DNA of 64,000 nt from CAXBBB01 sp963815505 (GTDB lineage Bacteria; Bacteroidota; Rhodothermia; Rhodothermales; BA12), in NCBI GenBank assembly GCA_963815505.1, contig CAWFGU010000022.1, forward strand, positions 186,001 through 250,000. Direction: 5' to 3'. The notes below the pieces were generated by a model. The model did not search any database. It had not been told where the DNA came from and saw nothing but the letters and a program-made list of their open reading frames with translations. Both the position numbers and the translations under genes were made by a program. Positions 1-8,711 of this stretch are shown here, piece after piece; position 1 is the first letter of the stretch, and the number at the start of each line of letters is the position of its first letter.

Positions 1-1
1 C

Positions 2-907
2 GGAGAGGGCGCGCTGATGGCGGCGTTCGACGCGCTCAAATCCCAACTGGCTGGCGAGGGCCTGCTCGACGAGTCGCGCAAGAAGCCGCTGCCGCTCTAC
101 CCCGAGCGCATCGGCGTCGTCACGTCGGGTCAGAGCGCCGCCCTGCGCGACATCCTCGCCGTTTTGGAGCGCCGGTTTCCGCTGGCTCAAGTGTTCGTGC
201 TCGGCGTCCGCGTCCAGGGCATCGGAGCTGCTGCTCAGATCGCCGAAGCCGTCGCCACGTTTGCCGGGCTGCCCGGCGGCGATCCGTACCGGCCGGACGT
301 GCTGATCGTAGGGCGCGGCGGAGGCAGCATGGAAGACTTGTGGGCCTTTAACGAGGAACCGGTCGCTCGGGCGATCGCCGAGTGCCCCATCCCGGTCGTG
401 TCGGCCGTTGGACACGAGACGGACTTTTCGATCAGCGATTTCGTCGCCGACGTGCGCGCGGCGACGCCGTCGATGGCCGCCGAGATCGTCGTTCCCCACG
501 CCGCCGAGACGCGAGCGCTGCTCTATGGCTACGCTGCCACGATGGCCGATGCCGCTCGCTCGAAGATCGACGGAGGGCGCCTGTCGGTCCAGCGCCTGAC
601 GGGGTCGCCCGCCTTCTATCGCACGCCGCAGCGCGTCCGCGACGCACGCGTGCAGACCGAGCGGCAGGTCGAGCGGATGCAGCGCGCGCTGGCCGAGCGG
701 ATGGATGCGCTGCGCAGACGAACCGAAGTCGCCCAGGCGCGAATTTCGGCGCTCGACCCGGTCGCTCCGCTGCGACGAGGCTATGCGCGGATCGAGACGG
801 GCGAGGGAACGGCTGTTTTGTCTGCTGCCGCTGCGCGAGCACTGGACGTGGTCAACCTGCGCTTCGCCGATGGCACCGTCGAGGCGCGTCCGACGAGGAA
901 TGCGTGA
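2..907 (+). CDS. xseA: Exodeoxyribonuclease VII large subunit, C-terminal part (5' end outside window)
   Basis: The frame is open to the window edge (it reads GEGALMAAFDALK before the first internal Met), so the N-terminal OB-fold lies upstream and is not seen. The visible part is the catalytic XseA domain: 'LPLYPERIGVVTS', then 'PDVLIVGRGGGSMEDLWAFN', then 'VVSAVGHETDFSISDFVAD' and 'RAATPSMAAE', all hallmark blocks of the family. A charged, probably coiled-coil region follows (about residues 190-250 of the visible part) and the usual 'PLRRGYARI' C-terminal motif. XseA with XseB makes the nuclease that degrades single-stranded DNA to oligonucleotides. No xseB follows; the next gene is unrelated and has its own promoter. 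Confidence 0.95.
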   Translation, partial: GEGALMAAFDALKSQLAGEGLLDESRKKPLPLYPERIGVVTSGQSAALRDILAVLERRFPLAQVFVLGVRVQGIGAAAQIAEAVATFAGLPGGDPYRPDVLIVGRGGGSMEDLWAFNEEPVARAIAECPIPVVSAVGHETDFSISDFVADVRAATPSMAAEIVVPHAAETRALLYGYAATMADAARSKIDGGRLSVQRLTGSPAFYRTPQRVRDARVQTERQVERMQRALAERMDALRRRTEVAQARISALDPVAPLRRGYARIETGEGTAVLSAAAARALDVVNLRFADGTVEARPTRNA

Positions 908-946
908 CCGAACGGCCAAGGGGAACCGGTGTCGTCTTAATCTCTT

Positions 947-976
947 TTGCCCAGGTGCTAGTTGCGCCTACTTTTA
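947..976 (+). promoter_or_regulatory. Bacteroidota-type promoter (-33 TTG, -7 TACTTTTA)
   Basis: TTG at 947-949 is followed after exactly 19 bases by TACTTTTA at 969-976. This matches the TTG-N19-21-TAnnTTTG consensus of the Bacteroidota primary sigma factor. The predicted transcript start (about 982) lies some 20 bases before the ATG at 1004, which supports that start over an upstream TTG at 962. Confidence 0.6.
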
Positions 977-1003
977 CATCCGTATCAATCACTCCGCTCC
1001 CCG

Positions 1004-2068
1004 ATGGCTACGTCCGAGATCACGCTGGCGATTCAACCCGCCCAGCGGTTCAGCATCACCGACGTCAACCAGTTGCTGCGCGAGGAGCACGGCGACTTCC
1101 TGCACGGTTTCCCCAAGGCGCTCTACACGTCGTTCCACACGACGGCGGGTTACTTCGAGCAGGCCGTCTGCAACGAGTTGTCGCATTCCAAGGACTCGCT
1201 CCAAGACTTCGTGCGCGCCTACCAGAAGCTCTATCCGGCGGGCGCGGGCTACCGCCACGACATGCTCGAACACCGCGACGAGTTGACCGAGGCGCAAAAG
1301 GTCAACGAGCCGCTCAACGGTGACTCGCACCTGACGTTCATCGGTACGGGCCTCCTCAACTGCGTCACCTACGACGTGCAGGAGGATAACCCGGCCTACT
1401 TCGTCGACCTTGATGGCGTCTTTCGCTCGCAGCGCCGGACGCGCAAAACGACGATCACAGGTTTCACCGATGAAGTCGTCGCCGAAGAGCGGTGCGTCCG
1501 CGTTCCCGCCAGCCGCAGTAGGGTCGACGCGTTCAACCTGCGCGACAGCCGCCTGGGTTTTCTCGACGAACTCGACGCCCACATTCAGCGATTGGGCATC
1601 TCCAAGGGCCGCGTCGAACTCAGCCTGAGCGACGACGAGAAGGGCGCCGCGCTCACCGTCAACGAGTACGAGACGCTGCTGATGCGCCACGACCTCGCCG
1701 ACGTAATCCGCAACCCGTTTCGCTTTGTCGCCGAGCAGGGCTGGCACATGCTCCGCGACCCGCGCAGCGTGCCGAGCAAGGCGCTCAACTATGCCAAATA
1801 CGACTTCGTACTCGTCGTCAACCGCGTGCTCGACAAACTCGGACTGCGCGGCACGCCCGTCGAGAAGGTGATGGACCGCCTGATCGGAAGCGCTGCGGCT
1901 CGCCGGCTGCACATGAAGCGCGCGGTCAGCCTGCCCATTTCGGATCAAGCCACATCGGGCGTCGGCCGCGTGCTACACGGCACGTACCAAAGCCCGATCC
2001 TGATCCAGTGGCGCAGCGCTGCCCAGGAAGCGCGCTGCCTCGAAGTGAAGTTCGTCGCGTTCGAGTAG
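1004..2068 (+). CDS. Conserved protein of unknown function, N-terminal half weakly YjbQ/UPF0047-like
   Basis: 354 residues if the ATG at 1004 is used; an upstream TTG at 962 would sit inside the promoter. I do not recognise the whole protein. The segment 'ALYTSFHTTAGYFEQ' and, about 65 residues later, 'DSHLTFIGTGLLNC' followed by 'AYFVDLDGVFRSQRRTRK' resemble in order and spacing the histidine-containing beta blocks of YjbQ/UPF0047 proteins. That is a weak, by-eye resemblance. The C-terminal half has no motif I can name. There is no signal peptide or membrane segment, so it is probably cytosolic. It has its own promoter and stands between xseA and a Uma2 gene with no clear functional link to either. 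Confidence 0.7.
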   Translation: MATSEITLAIQPAQRFSITDVNQLLREEHGDFLHGFPKALYTSFHTTAGYFEQAVCNELSHSKDSLQDFVRAYQKLYPAGAGYRHDMLEHRDELTEAQKVNEPLNGDSHLTFIGTGLLNCVTYDVQEDNPAYFVDLDGVFRSQRRTRKTTITGFTDEVVAEERCVRVPASRSRVDAFNLRDSRLGFLDELDAHIQRLGISKGRVELSLSDDEKGAALTVNEYETLLMRHDLADVIRNPFRFVAEQGWHMLRDPRSVPSKALNYAKYDFVLVVNRVLDKLGLRGTPVEKVMDRLIGSAAARRLHMKRAVSLPISDQATSGVGRVLHGTYQSPILIQWRSAAQEARCLEVKFVAFE

Positions 2069-2133
2069 CGGTCAGCCCGGCAACGCAGATCGCGCCCAGT
2101 GCGTATCGTAAAGACGCCGAACGCCCCGCTGCC

Positions 2134-2797
2134 ATGCCTCCACTGATTTCTCTACCCGCCGAACTGGTCGCCTCTCCCGCGCTACCTCGGCACGTCGAGG
2201 AGCTAACTCGCCTGCTGAGCGATGAGTCGCGGAGACGTGAGGCATTCGTCAACGCGATCCAGCCGCACGAAAAGGGCGAGTTCATCAACGGAGAAGTAGT
2301 CATGCACAGTCCAGCCCGCGCCGCACACGTCGAAATTACGAGCCGATTGGACACGCTGCTTCGCACTCACGTACAGCAGCATCGACTGGGAAAGGTCATG
2401 GTCGAGAAAGCGATGGTCTCGCTGACGCGCAACGACTACGAACCGGACATCTGCTTTTTCGGCGACGAGAAGAGCGGAGCGATCCACGCCAACACGCTGC
2501 GCTTCCCTGCGCCCGACCTAGCCGCTGAGATCCTGTCGCCCGGGACCGAGGCGCGCGACCGAGGCGTCAAGATGGAAGACTACGCCGCGCACGGTGTAAT
2601 CGAATATTGGATCATCGATCCGGTTGCCGAAGTCGTCGAGCAGTACGTGTCGGACGATCGGGACGCCGTACGCGCTGCGCATGAAGTCGAGCAACGGCAT
2701 ACTCGAGAGCGTAGCCGTCGAAGGATTTGCCGTACCCATCCGCGCGCTCTTCGACGACGACGCCAATCTGGCGGCACTGCGCGATTTGCTGGCGTAG
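2134..2797 (+). CDS. Uma2-family endonuclease (DUF820), interrupted by one frameshift
   Basis: From the ATG at 2134 the protein reads as a Uma2/DUF820 protein of the PD-(D/E)XK nuclease superfamily: 'GEFINGEVVMHSPA', 'YEPDICFF' (catalytic Asp), 'LAAEILSPGTEARDRGVKM' (Glu and Lys) and 'HGVIEYWIIDPVAE'. Around 2660-2675 the frame is lost. The +1 frame continues with a proper family ending (ALRMKSSNGILESVAVEG, then 'VPIRALFDDDANLAALRDLLA') and stops at 2797, giving about 220 residues in all. So either one base is extra here or the gene is a recent pseudogene. Uma2 genes occur in many copies in some bacteria; their substrate is unknown. Confidence 0.75.
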
Positions 2798-2816
2798 TGA
2801 GGCTTATGCTCCGAAA

Positions 2817-2843
2817 GCTGTCAGCTCTGGAAGAGCTGACAGC
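2817..2843. terminator. Bidirectional hairpin between convergent genes
   Basis: A perfect 12-bp stem (GCTGTCAGCTCT at 2817-2828, complement at 2832-2843) with the loop GGA sits between the convergent Uma2 and SDR genes. There is only a short T/A run on either side, so termination strength is uncertain. The CTGTCAG/CTGACAG core reappears in the hairpin at 49651. Confidence 0.6.
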
Positions 2844-2857
2844 CTTGATTCCGCGAG

Positions 2858-3634
2858 TCAGATCAGGCTTTTGGACTGTCCGCCATCGGCGTTGAGGCAG
2901 GCGCCGGTGATGAGGCTGGCGCGGGCCGAAAGCAGAAACGCCGCCACGTCTCCGATCTCCTCTGCCGTTCCGAACCGGCCCAGCGGGATGTTGTCGGCGA
3001 CGAACTGCTTCATCTTTTCGGGGTCCGACTTGACGCGTTTGTCCCACGATCCGCCCTCGAAGCGGATGCTGCCCGGCGCGAGTGTGTTGACGCGGATGCC
3101 TTCGCCCGCCAGTTCGAGCGACATGATCTTGGCCGCACTGATGAGCGCGCTCTTGGTCGCGTTGTAGATCGACAGGCCCGCGCCTCCCGCCTCACGACCG
3201 AAAATCGACGCGACGAACAGCATTGCGCCACCGCCTCGGGTGCGCATTGCCGGGATTGCGGTTCGGGCCAGGCGCAGGTGCGATTGGAAGTTGAGGTTGA
3301 GGATGTCGGCCCAGTCGTCGTCGGTCGTCTCGGCAAACGGCTTGCGGCGGTTTCCACCGGCGTTGCCGACGAGCAGATCGAGGCCGCCGAAGCGCTCGAC
3401 AGCGGCATCGACCAGCGTTTGCGCTGCACCTTTGTCCGTCACGTCGGCGGCGACGGCGTGGACGTTTCCACCATGCGCACGCAGCCGATTGGCCGTCTCG
3501 TTCAGAGCTTCTTCGCCCCGCGCCGTGACGACCAGCGAGCAGCCTTCCTGGGCGAGCCGGTCGGCGATGGCGGCGCCCAGACCGCGTGAAGCACCGGCAA
3601 CGAGGGCGACTTTTCCATTGAGTTCGAGATCCAT
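2858..3634 (-). CDS. Short-chain dehydrogenase/reductase (SDR) family oxidoreductase
   Basis: A classical SDR of 258 residues, the usual family length. The Rossmann NAD(P)-binding motif is present as 'ALVAGASRGLGAAIA' (here AGASRGLG instead of TGxxxGxG), then 'LVGNAGG' (NAG motif), the catalytic Ser in 'LFVASIFG', and 'YNATK' as the catalytic YxxxK. The C-terminal 'ITGACLNADGGQSKSLI' matches the family ending. Substrate cannot be told: FabG-like, but the gene stands alone rather than in a fatty acid cluster. It is convergent with the Uma2 gene and shares the hairpin between them. Confidence 0.92.
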   Translation of the reverse strand: MDLELNGKVALVAGASRGLGAAIADRLAQEGCSLVVTARGEEALNETANRLRAHGGNVHAVAADVTDKGAAQTLVDAAVERFGGLDLLVGNAGGNRRKPFAETTDDDWADILNLNFQSHLRLARTAIPAMRTRGGGAMLFVASIFGREAGGAGLSIYNATKSALISAAKIMSLELAGEGIRVNTLAPGSIRFEGGSWDKRVKSDPEKMKQFVADNIPLGRFGTAEEIGDVAAFLLSARASLITGACLNADGGQSKSLI

Positions 3635-3701
3635 AAAGCGAGCGGCGATTGAGTTGGTGAGAAAGCCACCTCAACCGGCGCGCCCGCGTCCGGGTTCGGC
3701 G

Positions 3702-4466
3702 CTACGACCGCGTCCGCACCACAGCACCCGTGAAATCGCGTACGACATCGTCGTCTTCCATGTCAAGCAGCGGAACGTGTGTCTCCTCGTCGCTCGAAAG
3801 CTCGAAGCGCTCCATCAGCCGCTCGGCAACACCCTCCATCTGCCGCTCGCGCCTAGCAGCCCACCGCGGAAGCGAGAACCACATCGAGACCAGCAGACTG
3901 AGACCGACGAAACCGAAAGGGAGAGCTGGGAGCGCGACCTTGAGCCCGGGTCCGAGCACACCGCCTAACAGCGAAACCAGGGCGACTGCCACACAGGCAC
4001 TGCCTAGTATCAAACTCGTTTGCGCGTCTCCCTTCTTCGTCCCCAACCGCAAACGGTAACCACCGTCGGACCGTTCGGCGATGGCGTACAGGTTGCCGTT
4101 GCGCCACTCGCGCACGTTGCCAGTCGAGCGCTCCTTTCCTTTGGTATCAAACGTGTAGCGCAGATCCGACACCAGAACCTCCCACTCGCTATCGGTCAGC
4201 GGCTCGTCTAGGTGGACGTTGCGAGAGACGGCGACAGGTAATCCGGCGATGCGCGTCTGCGGCGGAGCCGGTTCGAGACGGTCGATCGAGGCAGCGGCGC
4301 GGGCTACGAAAGCAGGTGAGAGTCCGGCCTCCTCGCCGATCTGTGTCAGTTCGGCGATCGTCAATCCGTCGTCCGAGCCCAACCGGCTTTGTGCCTGCTC
4401 CTGCTCCTCAGCAGCACGAGCGAATATGGCTCGGATTTCGGCTTCGTCGTAGCGGCGCTCGGACAT
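3702..4466 (-). CDS. Predicted inner-membrane protein with two TM segments
   Basis: 254 residues from the ATG at 4466. The longer frame to 4619 has a Cys/Trp-rich, non-coding-looking extension and is not used. The N-terminal 'RRYDEAEIRAIFARAAEEQ' is an amphipathic helix of the kind seen at the front of DUF1707/SHOCT-like short domains. Two hydrophobic stretches ('LILGSACVAVALVSLLGGVL' and 'ALPALPFGFVGLSLLVSMW') form a membrane hairpin, followed by an acidic C-terminal tail. Function unknown. It is divergent from the gene at 4622 and shares a 155-bp intergenic region with it. Confidence 0.75.
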   Translation of the reverse strand: MSERRYDEAEIRAIFARAAEEQEQAQSRLGSDDGLTIAELTQIGEEAGLSPAFVARAAASIDRLEPAPPQTRIAGLPVAVSRNVHLDEPLTDSEWEVLVSDLRYTFDTKGKERSTGNVREWRNGNLYAIAERSDGGYRLRLGTKKGDAQTSLILGSACVAVALVSLLGGVLGPGLKVALPALPFGFVGLSLLVSMWFSLPRWAARRERQMEGVAERLMERFELSSDEETHVPLLDMEDDDVVRDFTGAVVRTRS

Positions 4467-4592
4467 GGCGAGGGAGTAGGGGAGACGAGCGGTACGAAAC
4501 CATTGTCTGCCGGTTGCGCTCACCGCCTCGTGGTCAGACCAACATCCAACACATTTTACACATGAGGGAAAACGAGGCGAGAGGACATCGCA

Positions 4593-4604
4593 TACATATA
4601 TGTA
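4593..4604. promoter_or_regulatory. AT-rich perfect palindrome upstream of the YqcI/YcgG gene
   Basis: TACATATATGTA is a perfect 12-bp palindrome 18 bases before the ATG at 4622, in an AT-rich pocket of an otherwise high-GC sequence. It could be an operator or overlap the promoter of the divergent pair at 4466 and 4622. No guanidine or other riboswitch motif is seen in this 155-bp gap. Confidence 0.35.
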
Positions 4605-4621
4605 CCACAGCACTTTCAAGA

Positions 4622-5338
4622 ATGTATCCGGTTCTTACTAGCGAACCACCATTCGACCCTGTGCCTCTCCTCCAACCCGAAGCCCAATGGGCTTTCCAGC
4701 AGTTCGTCGCCGAACGCGGCTATCCATGCATCATGGCGAAGTCAGCCCTCAAACGTGGGCAATACGAGCTTCGCACCTACTCCTCACTGACTTCGCCGGA
4801 CGCAGCCGACGCCCTCACGCGCGATCTGTCCGCATTCGCTGCCGAGCCAGAGCCAGAGCGGGGCTTTCGGTCGTTCGTGTCGATCTACGACGGTCCCGCG
4901 CCCGCCGACGAACAGGTCTTCGAGCGCGACCTGTGGGCGCTGCTGGTCTCGCTCCACGAACGCGACGATCAATCGTGGGATGCTGCGGTTTCGTCCGACC
5001 CATCCGATCCGACGTTCTCGTTCTCGTTCGCAGGGCGTGGGTTTTACGTCGTCGGCATGCACCCCAACGCGTCGCGGCCGGCACGGCAGTTCGACTATCC
5101 GATGATCGTGTTCAATCTGCACGCGCAGTTCGAGCAGTTGCGCGAGCAGGGGCGCTACGATAAGGTGCGCGGTTTGATCAGAGCGCGCGACCGAGCGCTC
5201 GCCGGATCGGTCAACCCGATGATGGACGACTTCGGATCGCGCAGCGAAGCGCGGCAGTATGCAGGGCGTGCCGTCGAGGCGGGATGGAAATGCCCGTTCC
5301 ATGCGAGCTCCGCTCCTCCTAAAACCGAATCCGCATGA
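4622..5338 (+). CDS. YqcI/YcgG family protein (GntA-like heme-dependent N-hydroxylase family)
   Basis: 238 residues from the ATG at 4622; upstream codons in this frame are antisense to the neighbouring gene. Blocks typical of YqcI/YcgG proteins appear in order: 'RGYPCIMAKSALKRGQYEL', 'LWALLVSLHERDDQSWD', 'PTFSFSFAGRGFYVVGMHP', 'QFDYPMIVFNLHAQFEQLR' and 'GSVNPMMDDFGSRSEARQYA'. One characterised member, GntA of guanitoxin biosynthesis, N-hydroxylates a guanidino substrate with heme; whether this protein does so is inference. The stop overlaps the next gene's ATG by four bases, so the two are probably translationally coupled. Confidence 0.88.
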   Translation: MYPVLTSEPPFDPVPLLQPEAQWAFQQFVAERGYPCIMAKSALKRGQYELRTYSSLTSPDAADALTRDLSAFAAEPEPERGFRSFVSIYDGPAPADEQVFERDLWALLVSLHERDDQSWDAAVSSDPSDPTFSFSFAGRGFYVVGMHPNASRPARQFDYPMIVFNLHAQFEQLREQGRYDKVRGLIRARDRALAGSVNPMMDDFGSRSEARQYAGRAVEAGWKCPFHASSAPPKTESA

Positions 5339-5961
5339 CTCGAACGACCGTCGCCCCAGTCCCTACCCGGCATCGCATTGCGCCGTCGAGCGGGATTGCA
5401 TTCGACCTGCCTGCCGGGTGGAGCTTGCGCGTGATCGACCCGATGGGCGAGCAGGTGTCGGACCTGATGGCGTTCGAACAGGGCGACGCGGACCATTGGC
5501 TCTCGTCTGGCCGCACGTTCGATTACGAGGAGACGATCCGCCTGACGACTGGTCACGCGCTGTGGAGCAATCGGAGCGCTCGGATGCTGGAGATCGTGGA
5601 TGACACGTGCGGCGTCCACGATTTCTTACTCACGCCGTGCTCGCCCGAAATGTATGTCTTGCTCTACGACCTGCCGCCGGGCCACAGCCACCCGAGTTGC
5701 CTGATCAACCTGGCCGATCACCTGGGACCGCACGGCATGACGCGCGACCGCGTGCCGACCTCGTTCAACATCTTCATGAACGTCCCCGTCCGCCCCGATG
5801 GTTCGCTTTCGGTCGAGCCGCCCACGAGCAAGCCGGGCGACAGCATCACGTTCCGCGCCCTGATGGATCTTACCATCGGCCTGACCGCATGCGCCGCAGA
5901 AGGCACCAACAACGGAGCGCTCAAACCGATCGACTACGAACTGATTCCTCCGGCGCCGTGA
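5335..5961 (+). CDS. DUF1989 / urea carboxylase-associated family protein
   Basis: 208 residues, starting in an ATGA overlap with the gene before. The family pattern is clear: 'AGWSLRVIDPMGEQVSDLMAF', 'LTTGHALWSNRSARMLEIVD', 'DTCGVHDFLLTPCSPEMY', 'HPSCLINLADHL', 'FNIFMNVPVRPDGSL' and 'PPTSKPGDSITFRALMDL'. DUF1989 proteins occur beside urea carboxylase/guanidine carboxylase genes, but no carboxylase is in this window. Coupling with a YqcI/YcgG protein suggests a two-step conversion of a guanidino or ureido compound; this is inference. Cytosolic, no signal peptide. Confidence 0.9.
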   Translation: MTRTTVAPVPTRHRIAPSSGIAFDLPAGWSLRVIDPMGEQVSDLMAFEQGDADHWLSSGRTFDYEETIRLTTGHALWSNRSARMLEIVDDTCGVHDFLLTPCSPEMYVLLYDLPPGHSHPSCLINLADHLGPHGMTRDRVPTSFNIFMNVPVRPDGSLSVEPPTSKPGDSITFRALMDLTIGLTACAAEGTNNGALKPIDYELIPPAP

Positions 5962-6282
5962 CCCCGCTCGACCAGCCCGACAGATGCCTCCGCGCGACCA
6001 CGCACTCCAGGGCGAGGACATTGTCCGCCGATTGGCCTTTTCTCAGTTTTCCCGACCGTCTTCACTACGAAGGTAGGACACCCAGTGACCCAGTAATCCA
6101 CAACTGCCTGCCCATACAGAAAAGAGCGCGGGCCTTTGCCTGACCGCACGAAAACCGACCAGGCAAATCCGTCAGGTGAGAATGCGCTCGCCCTGCCAAG
6201 CACCCTCCTACGAACGGAACGAGCCGAAGACGGTCGTACCTTGCGAGGATACTGTTTTCCCTCGTTTTCGACCGCTCTCGTT
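5962..6282 (+). promoter_or_regulatory. Intergenic region upstream of the DEAD-box helicase with a possible promoter
   Basis: About 320 bases without a supported gene. The helicase frame is open from a TTG at 6136, but the residues there do not look like a helicase N-terminus. TACCTTGC at 6237-6244 resembles a -7 element (TAnnTTTG); no good TTG stands 19-21 bases before it. If real, it would place the transcript start near 6250 and favour a start codon downstream. No hairpin ending the DUF1989 transcript was found. Confidence 0.3.
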
Positions 6283-7939
6283 TTGGCCCGCAGCTTCATC
6301 AAATCCCTCGATCTCACCTCGCGCGCGCAGGAGAAAACACGCCTCGACGAGGCCAAAGCCGAAGCTAAGGCGTCCTCGGGCGATGAGCTGCCAGAGGTTA
6401 GAGTGGACGATCTGCCCGAGCCGCTCCGCGACGCCGTAGCCTCGGCGGGATGGGACACCCTGATGCCGGTCCAGCAGAAAAGCATCCCACCGCTGCTCGA
6501 AGGACGCGATCTGATCGTGCAGTCCAAGACGGGATCGGGCAAGACCGGTGCATTTCTACTTCCTCTGTTTCAGACGCTCGACCCGGATGAGAAGAAGGTG
6601 CAGGCGCTGATCATGGCACCGACGCGCGAACTGGCGCGGCAGATCCACGCCGAGTTCGAGCGGTTGGGTAGCGAGGGTGATCTAACCAGCGTGCTCGTCT
6701 ACGGCGGTGTGTCGTACGAGCAGCAAAACGCGGCGCTCAGAGGCGGTGTCCAGGTCGTGATCGGCACACCAGGGCGTATCCTCGACCACTTGGAGCGGCG
6801 CACGTTCACGCTCGATGCCTTACGCGCTCTGATCCTCGACGAAGCCGACGAAATGCTGTCGATGGGTTTCTACCCGGCTATGCGGCGGCTCAAGCGCTAT
6901 TTGCCGCGCAAGCGCCAATCGATGATGTTCTCGGCGACGATGCCCGGAGCCGTTAGAGCCCTCGCTAAGGAGTTCTTGAACGGACCCGATTTCCTCGCCT
7001 TGGCCAGCGGCAACGTCAACGTGAGCGGCATCGCCCACCGCTACTACGTCGTCGACGGGATGGACAAGGATCGGACGCTCGTGCGGCTGATCGAGATGGA
7101 GAATCCCAAGAGCGCGATCATCTTTTGCAACACCAAGCGCGAGGTCGAATACCTGACCCAGTTCCTGCGCAACTACGGACACGACGCGGGCGAGATCTCG
7201 GGAGACCTGTCGCAGAAGGCGCGCGAGAAGATCATGGCGCGCATCCGCGACAACAACCTGCGCTTCCTGATCGCGACCGACGTAGCCGCACGCGGCATCG
7301 ACATCGAAGATCTGAGCCACGTGTTCCAGTACGACGTGGCCCAGGACCCCGAGTATTACGTCCACCGCAGCGGGCGGACCGCGCGCGCGGGCAAAGCGGG
7401 AACGGCGATCTCACTCGTCACCAACGCCGACAAGGCCAAGCTGACGAGCATTGCTCGCCGCTACGACATCCCGCTCGAACTGCGCGAAGCCCCGACCGAT
7501 GAGCAGCTGAGCGAGCGCCTGGGCGAACGTCTAACCGAGACGCTCGAAGCGTCCATGCGCGAGGCATCGACCATCGGTAAGGAGCGCGCCGAACGGTTCG
7601 TGCCGCTCGTCAAGGAGCTAGCGCAGGAAGAGCCGATGCTACTCGCCCTGCTGCTCGACGAACTGTACCATACCAACCAGCACGCACCGCCCGCTCCCGA
7701 ACTCGAACACCAAGAACGCGCCGAGCGCTTCGGAAGCAAAGACCGCGACGACGACAAGGAACGCTCTGGAGGGCGTGGAGGACGTAGCCGTTCGAGACGA
7801 TGCGGACAACTCCCCGAAATCCGAAGAGGAGCGCCCCAAACGCCGCAAAAAACGCCGGCGGCGCGAAGGCGACTCGACTGACGCTCCGCCCACCGACACC
7901 GACGAGCGCCGCGTCGATGCGGCTAGCGACGAGGATTGA
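6283..7939 (+). CDS. DEAD-box ATP-dependent RNA helicase (C-terminal frameshift)
   Basis: All helicase motifs are present in order: Q motif region 'LMPVQQKSIP', Walker A 'SKTGSGKTGA', 'PTRELARQI', 'GTPGRILDHL', DEAD as 'LDEADEMLS', 'SATMPG', 'IIFCNTKREVEYL', 'VAARGIDIED' and 'HRSGRTARAG'. The basic tail starts as 'GGRGGRSRSR', then the frame runs to a stop at 7881. The +1 frame gives a much more natural tail (PKRRKKRRRREGDSTDAPP, ending 'VDAASDED') stopping at 7939, so one base is probably extra near 7760-7800. The start is uncertain: TTG 6283, GTG 6403 and TTG 6136 are in frame. Likely role: RNA remodelling in ribosome assembly or RNA decay. Confidence 0.9.
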
Positions 7940-7968
7940 CGCGAAAGATCGGACTCATCTGCTTCAAA

Positions 7969-8004
7969 CCCGTCAGGCCTCCGCGGCCTGGCGGGCTTCT
8001 TCTT
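7969..8004 (+). terminator. Rho-independent terminator after the helicase
   Basis: CCCGTCAGGCC (7969-7979) pairs with GGCCTGGCGGG (7985-7995), an 11-bp stem with one G-T pair and a 5-base loop, followed by CTTCTTCTT. It lies 30 bases after the +1-frame stop at 7939, which supports that stop as the true gene end. Confidence 0.75.
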
Positions 8005-8012
8005 GCAGATTG

Positions 8013-8196
8013 GGCTTTGTCTGAGAATCCACTCGCGGTCCGATTCGCGCCGGATAGCACGCTCAGCCACGTTGCGCTCGTCGCCCGATGCGGTGCATCG
8101 CTCTCTCTTCGGCTACGCTCAGGACATGCCTCGCGCGCCTTGCCGAGCGCGCTCCCGACTCCGAATCGACCTCCCGCTGATTTCTCAGACAAAGCC
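8013..8196. mobile_element. 184-bp MITE-like element with perfect 15-bp terminal inverted repeats
   Basis: GGCTTTGTCTGAGAA at 8013-8027 is repeated exactly inverted at 8182-8196. The 154 bases between carry no credible gene and include TTCGGCTACGCTCAGG near 8109, close to the dispersed CTTCGGCTNCGCTCAGG-type repeat found in many bacteria. The termini look like those of a transposon, so this is probably a non-autonomous derivative of an insertion sequence encoded elsewhere. No convincing target-site duplication is visible (flanks ATTG and TAGC). Confidence 0.6.
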
Positions 8197-8201
8197 TAGC
8201 T

Positions 8202-8474
8202 TCAGACTAGCGGTTTGCCTGTATCCAAAGGACGCGAGGCCGGAGCGGACCGATAGCGGGCGATGCGGGCGCGCTGCTCGATGACATCGGTCGCCAGTTT
8301 ATAGGCGATGAAGCCCGTCGCGCCGAAGCAGACGCTGTAGAACGGATCAGTGAAGGGCTCGGCGACGATGCGCTCGAACAGCCACGCCATTATGCCTGTC
8401 GCTAGGCCTCCGGCAGCGGCGAAGATGAAGACGTAGAGGACCCAGAGGCCGACGGCTGGAAGGACGGTGCGCAT
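8202..8474 (-). CDS. Small membrane protein, unknown function
   Basis: 90 residues from the ATG at 8474; the frame extends upstream without credible sequence. Two hydrophobic stretches, 'VGLWVLYVFIFAAAGGLATG' and 'PFYSVCFGATGFIAYKLA', suggest an inner-membrane hairpin with a basic C-terminus. It ends six bases from the MITE-like element, whose insertion may have supplied its last bases or its downstream region. No family recognised. Confidence 0.55.
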   Translation of the reverse strand: MRTVLPAVGLWVLYVFIFAAAGGLATGIMAWLFERIVAEPFTDPFYSVCFGATGFIAYKLATDVIEQRARIARYRSAPASRPLDTGKPLV

Positions 8475-8711
8475 AGAAGTGCGGATGGATGGAGCCGGAA
8501 AATAGAACGCCGTCCCCCGCACAGGTCGGACGACGGCGTAATGAACCTGACGATTCAAGCTGACGATAGGAATGCCTTCTGCGACTCAATCTGAATATCT
8601 CAGAGGTCCTCAACGCGCATTGCCGAGCGCACCACTGTGCCACGCTAAACGAGCGTCGGGAAGTCAAAGACAGAGGCCGAATGCATGCGAGCCGCGTCGC
8701 TGCTAGGTGTC

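Noticed and set aside
4467..4621. Guanidine (ykkC) riboswitch before the GntA/DUF1989 pair
   Set aside because: None of the conserved ykkC sequence blocks is recognisable in the 155-bp gap.
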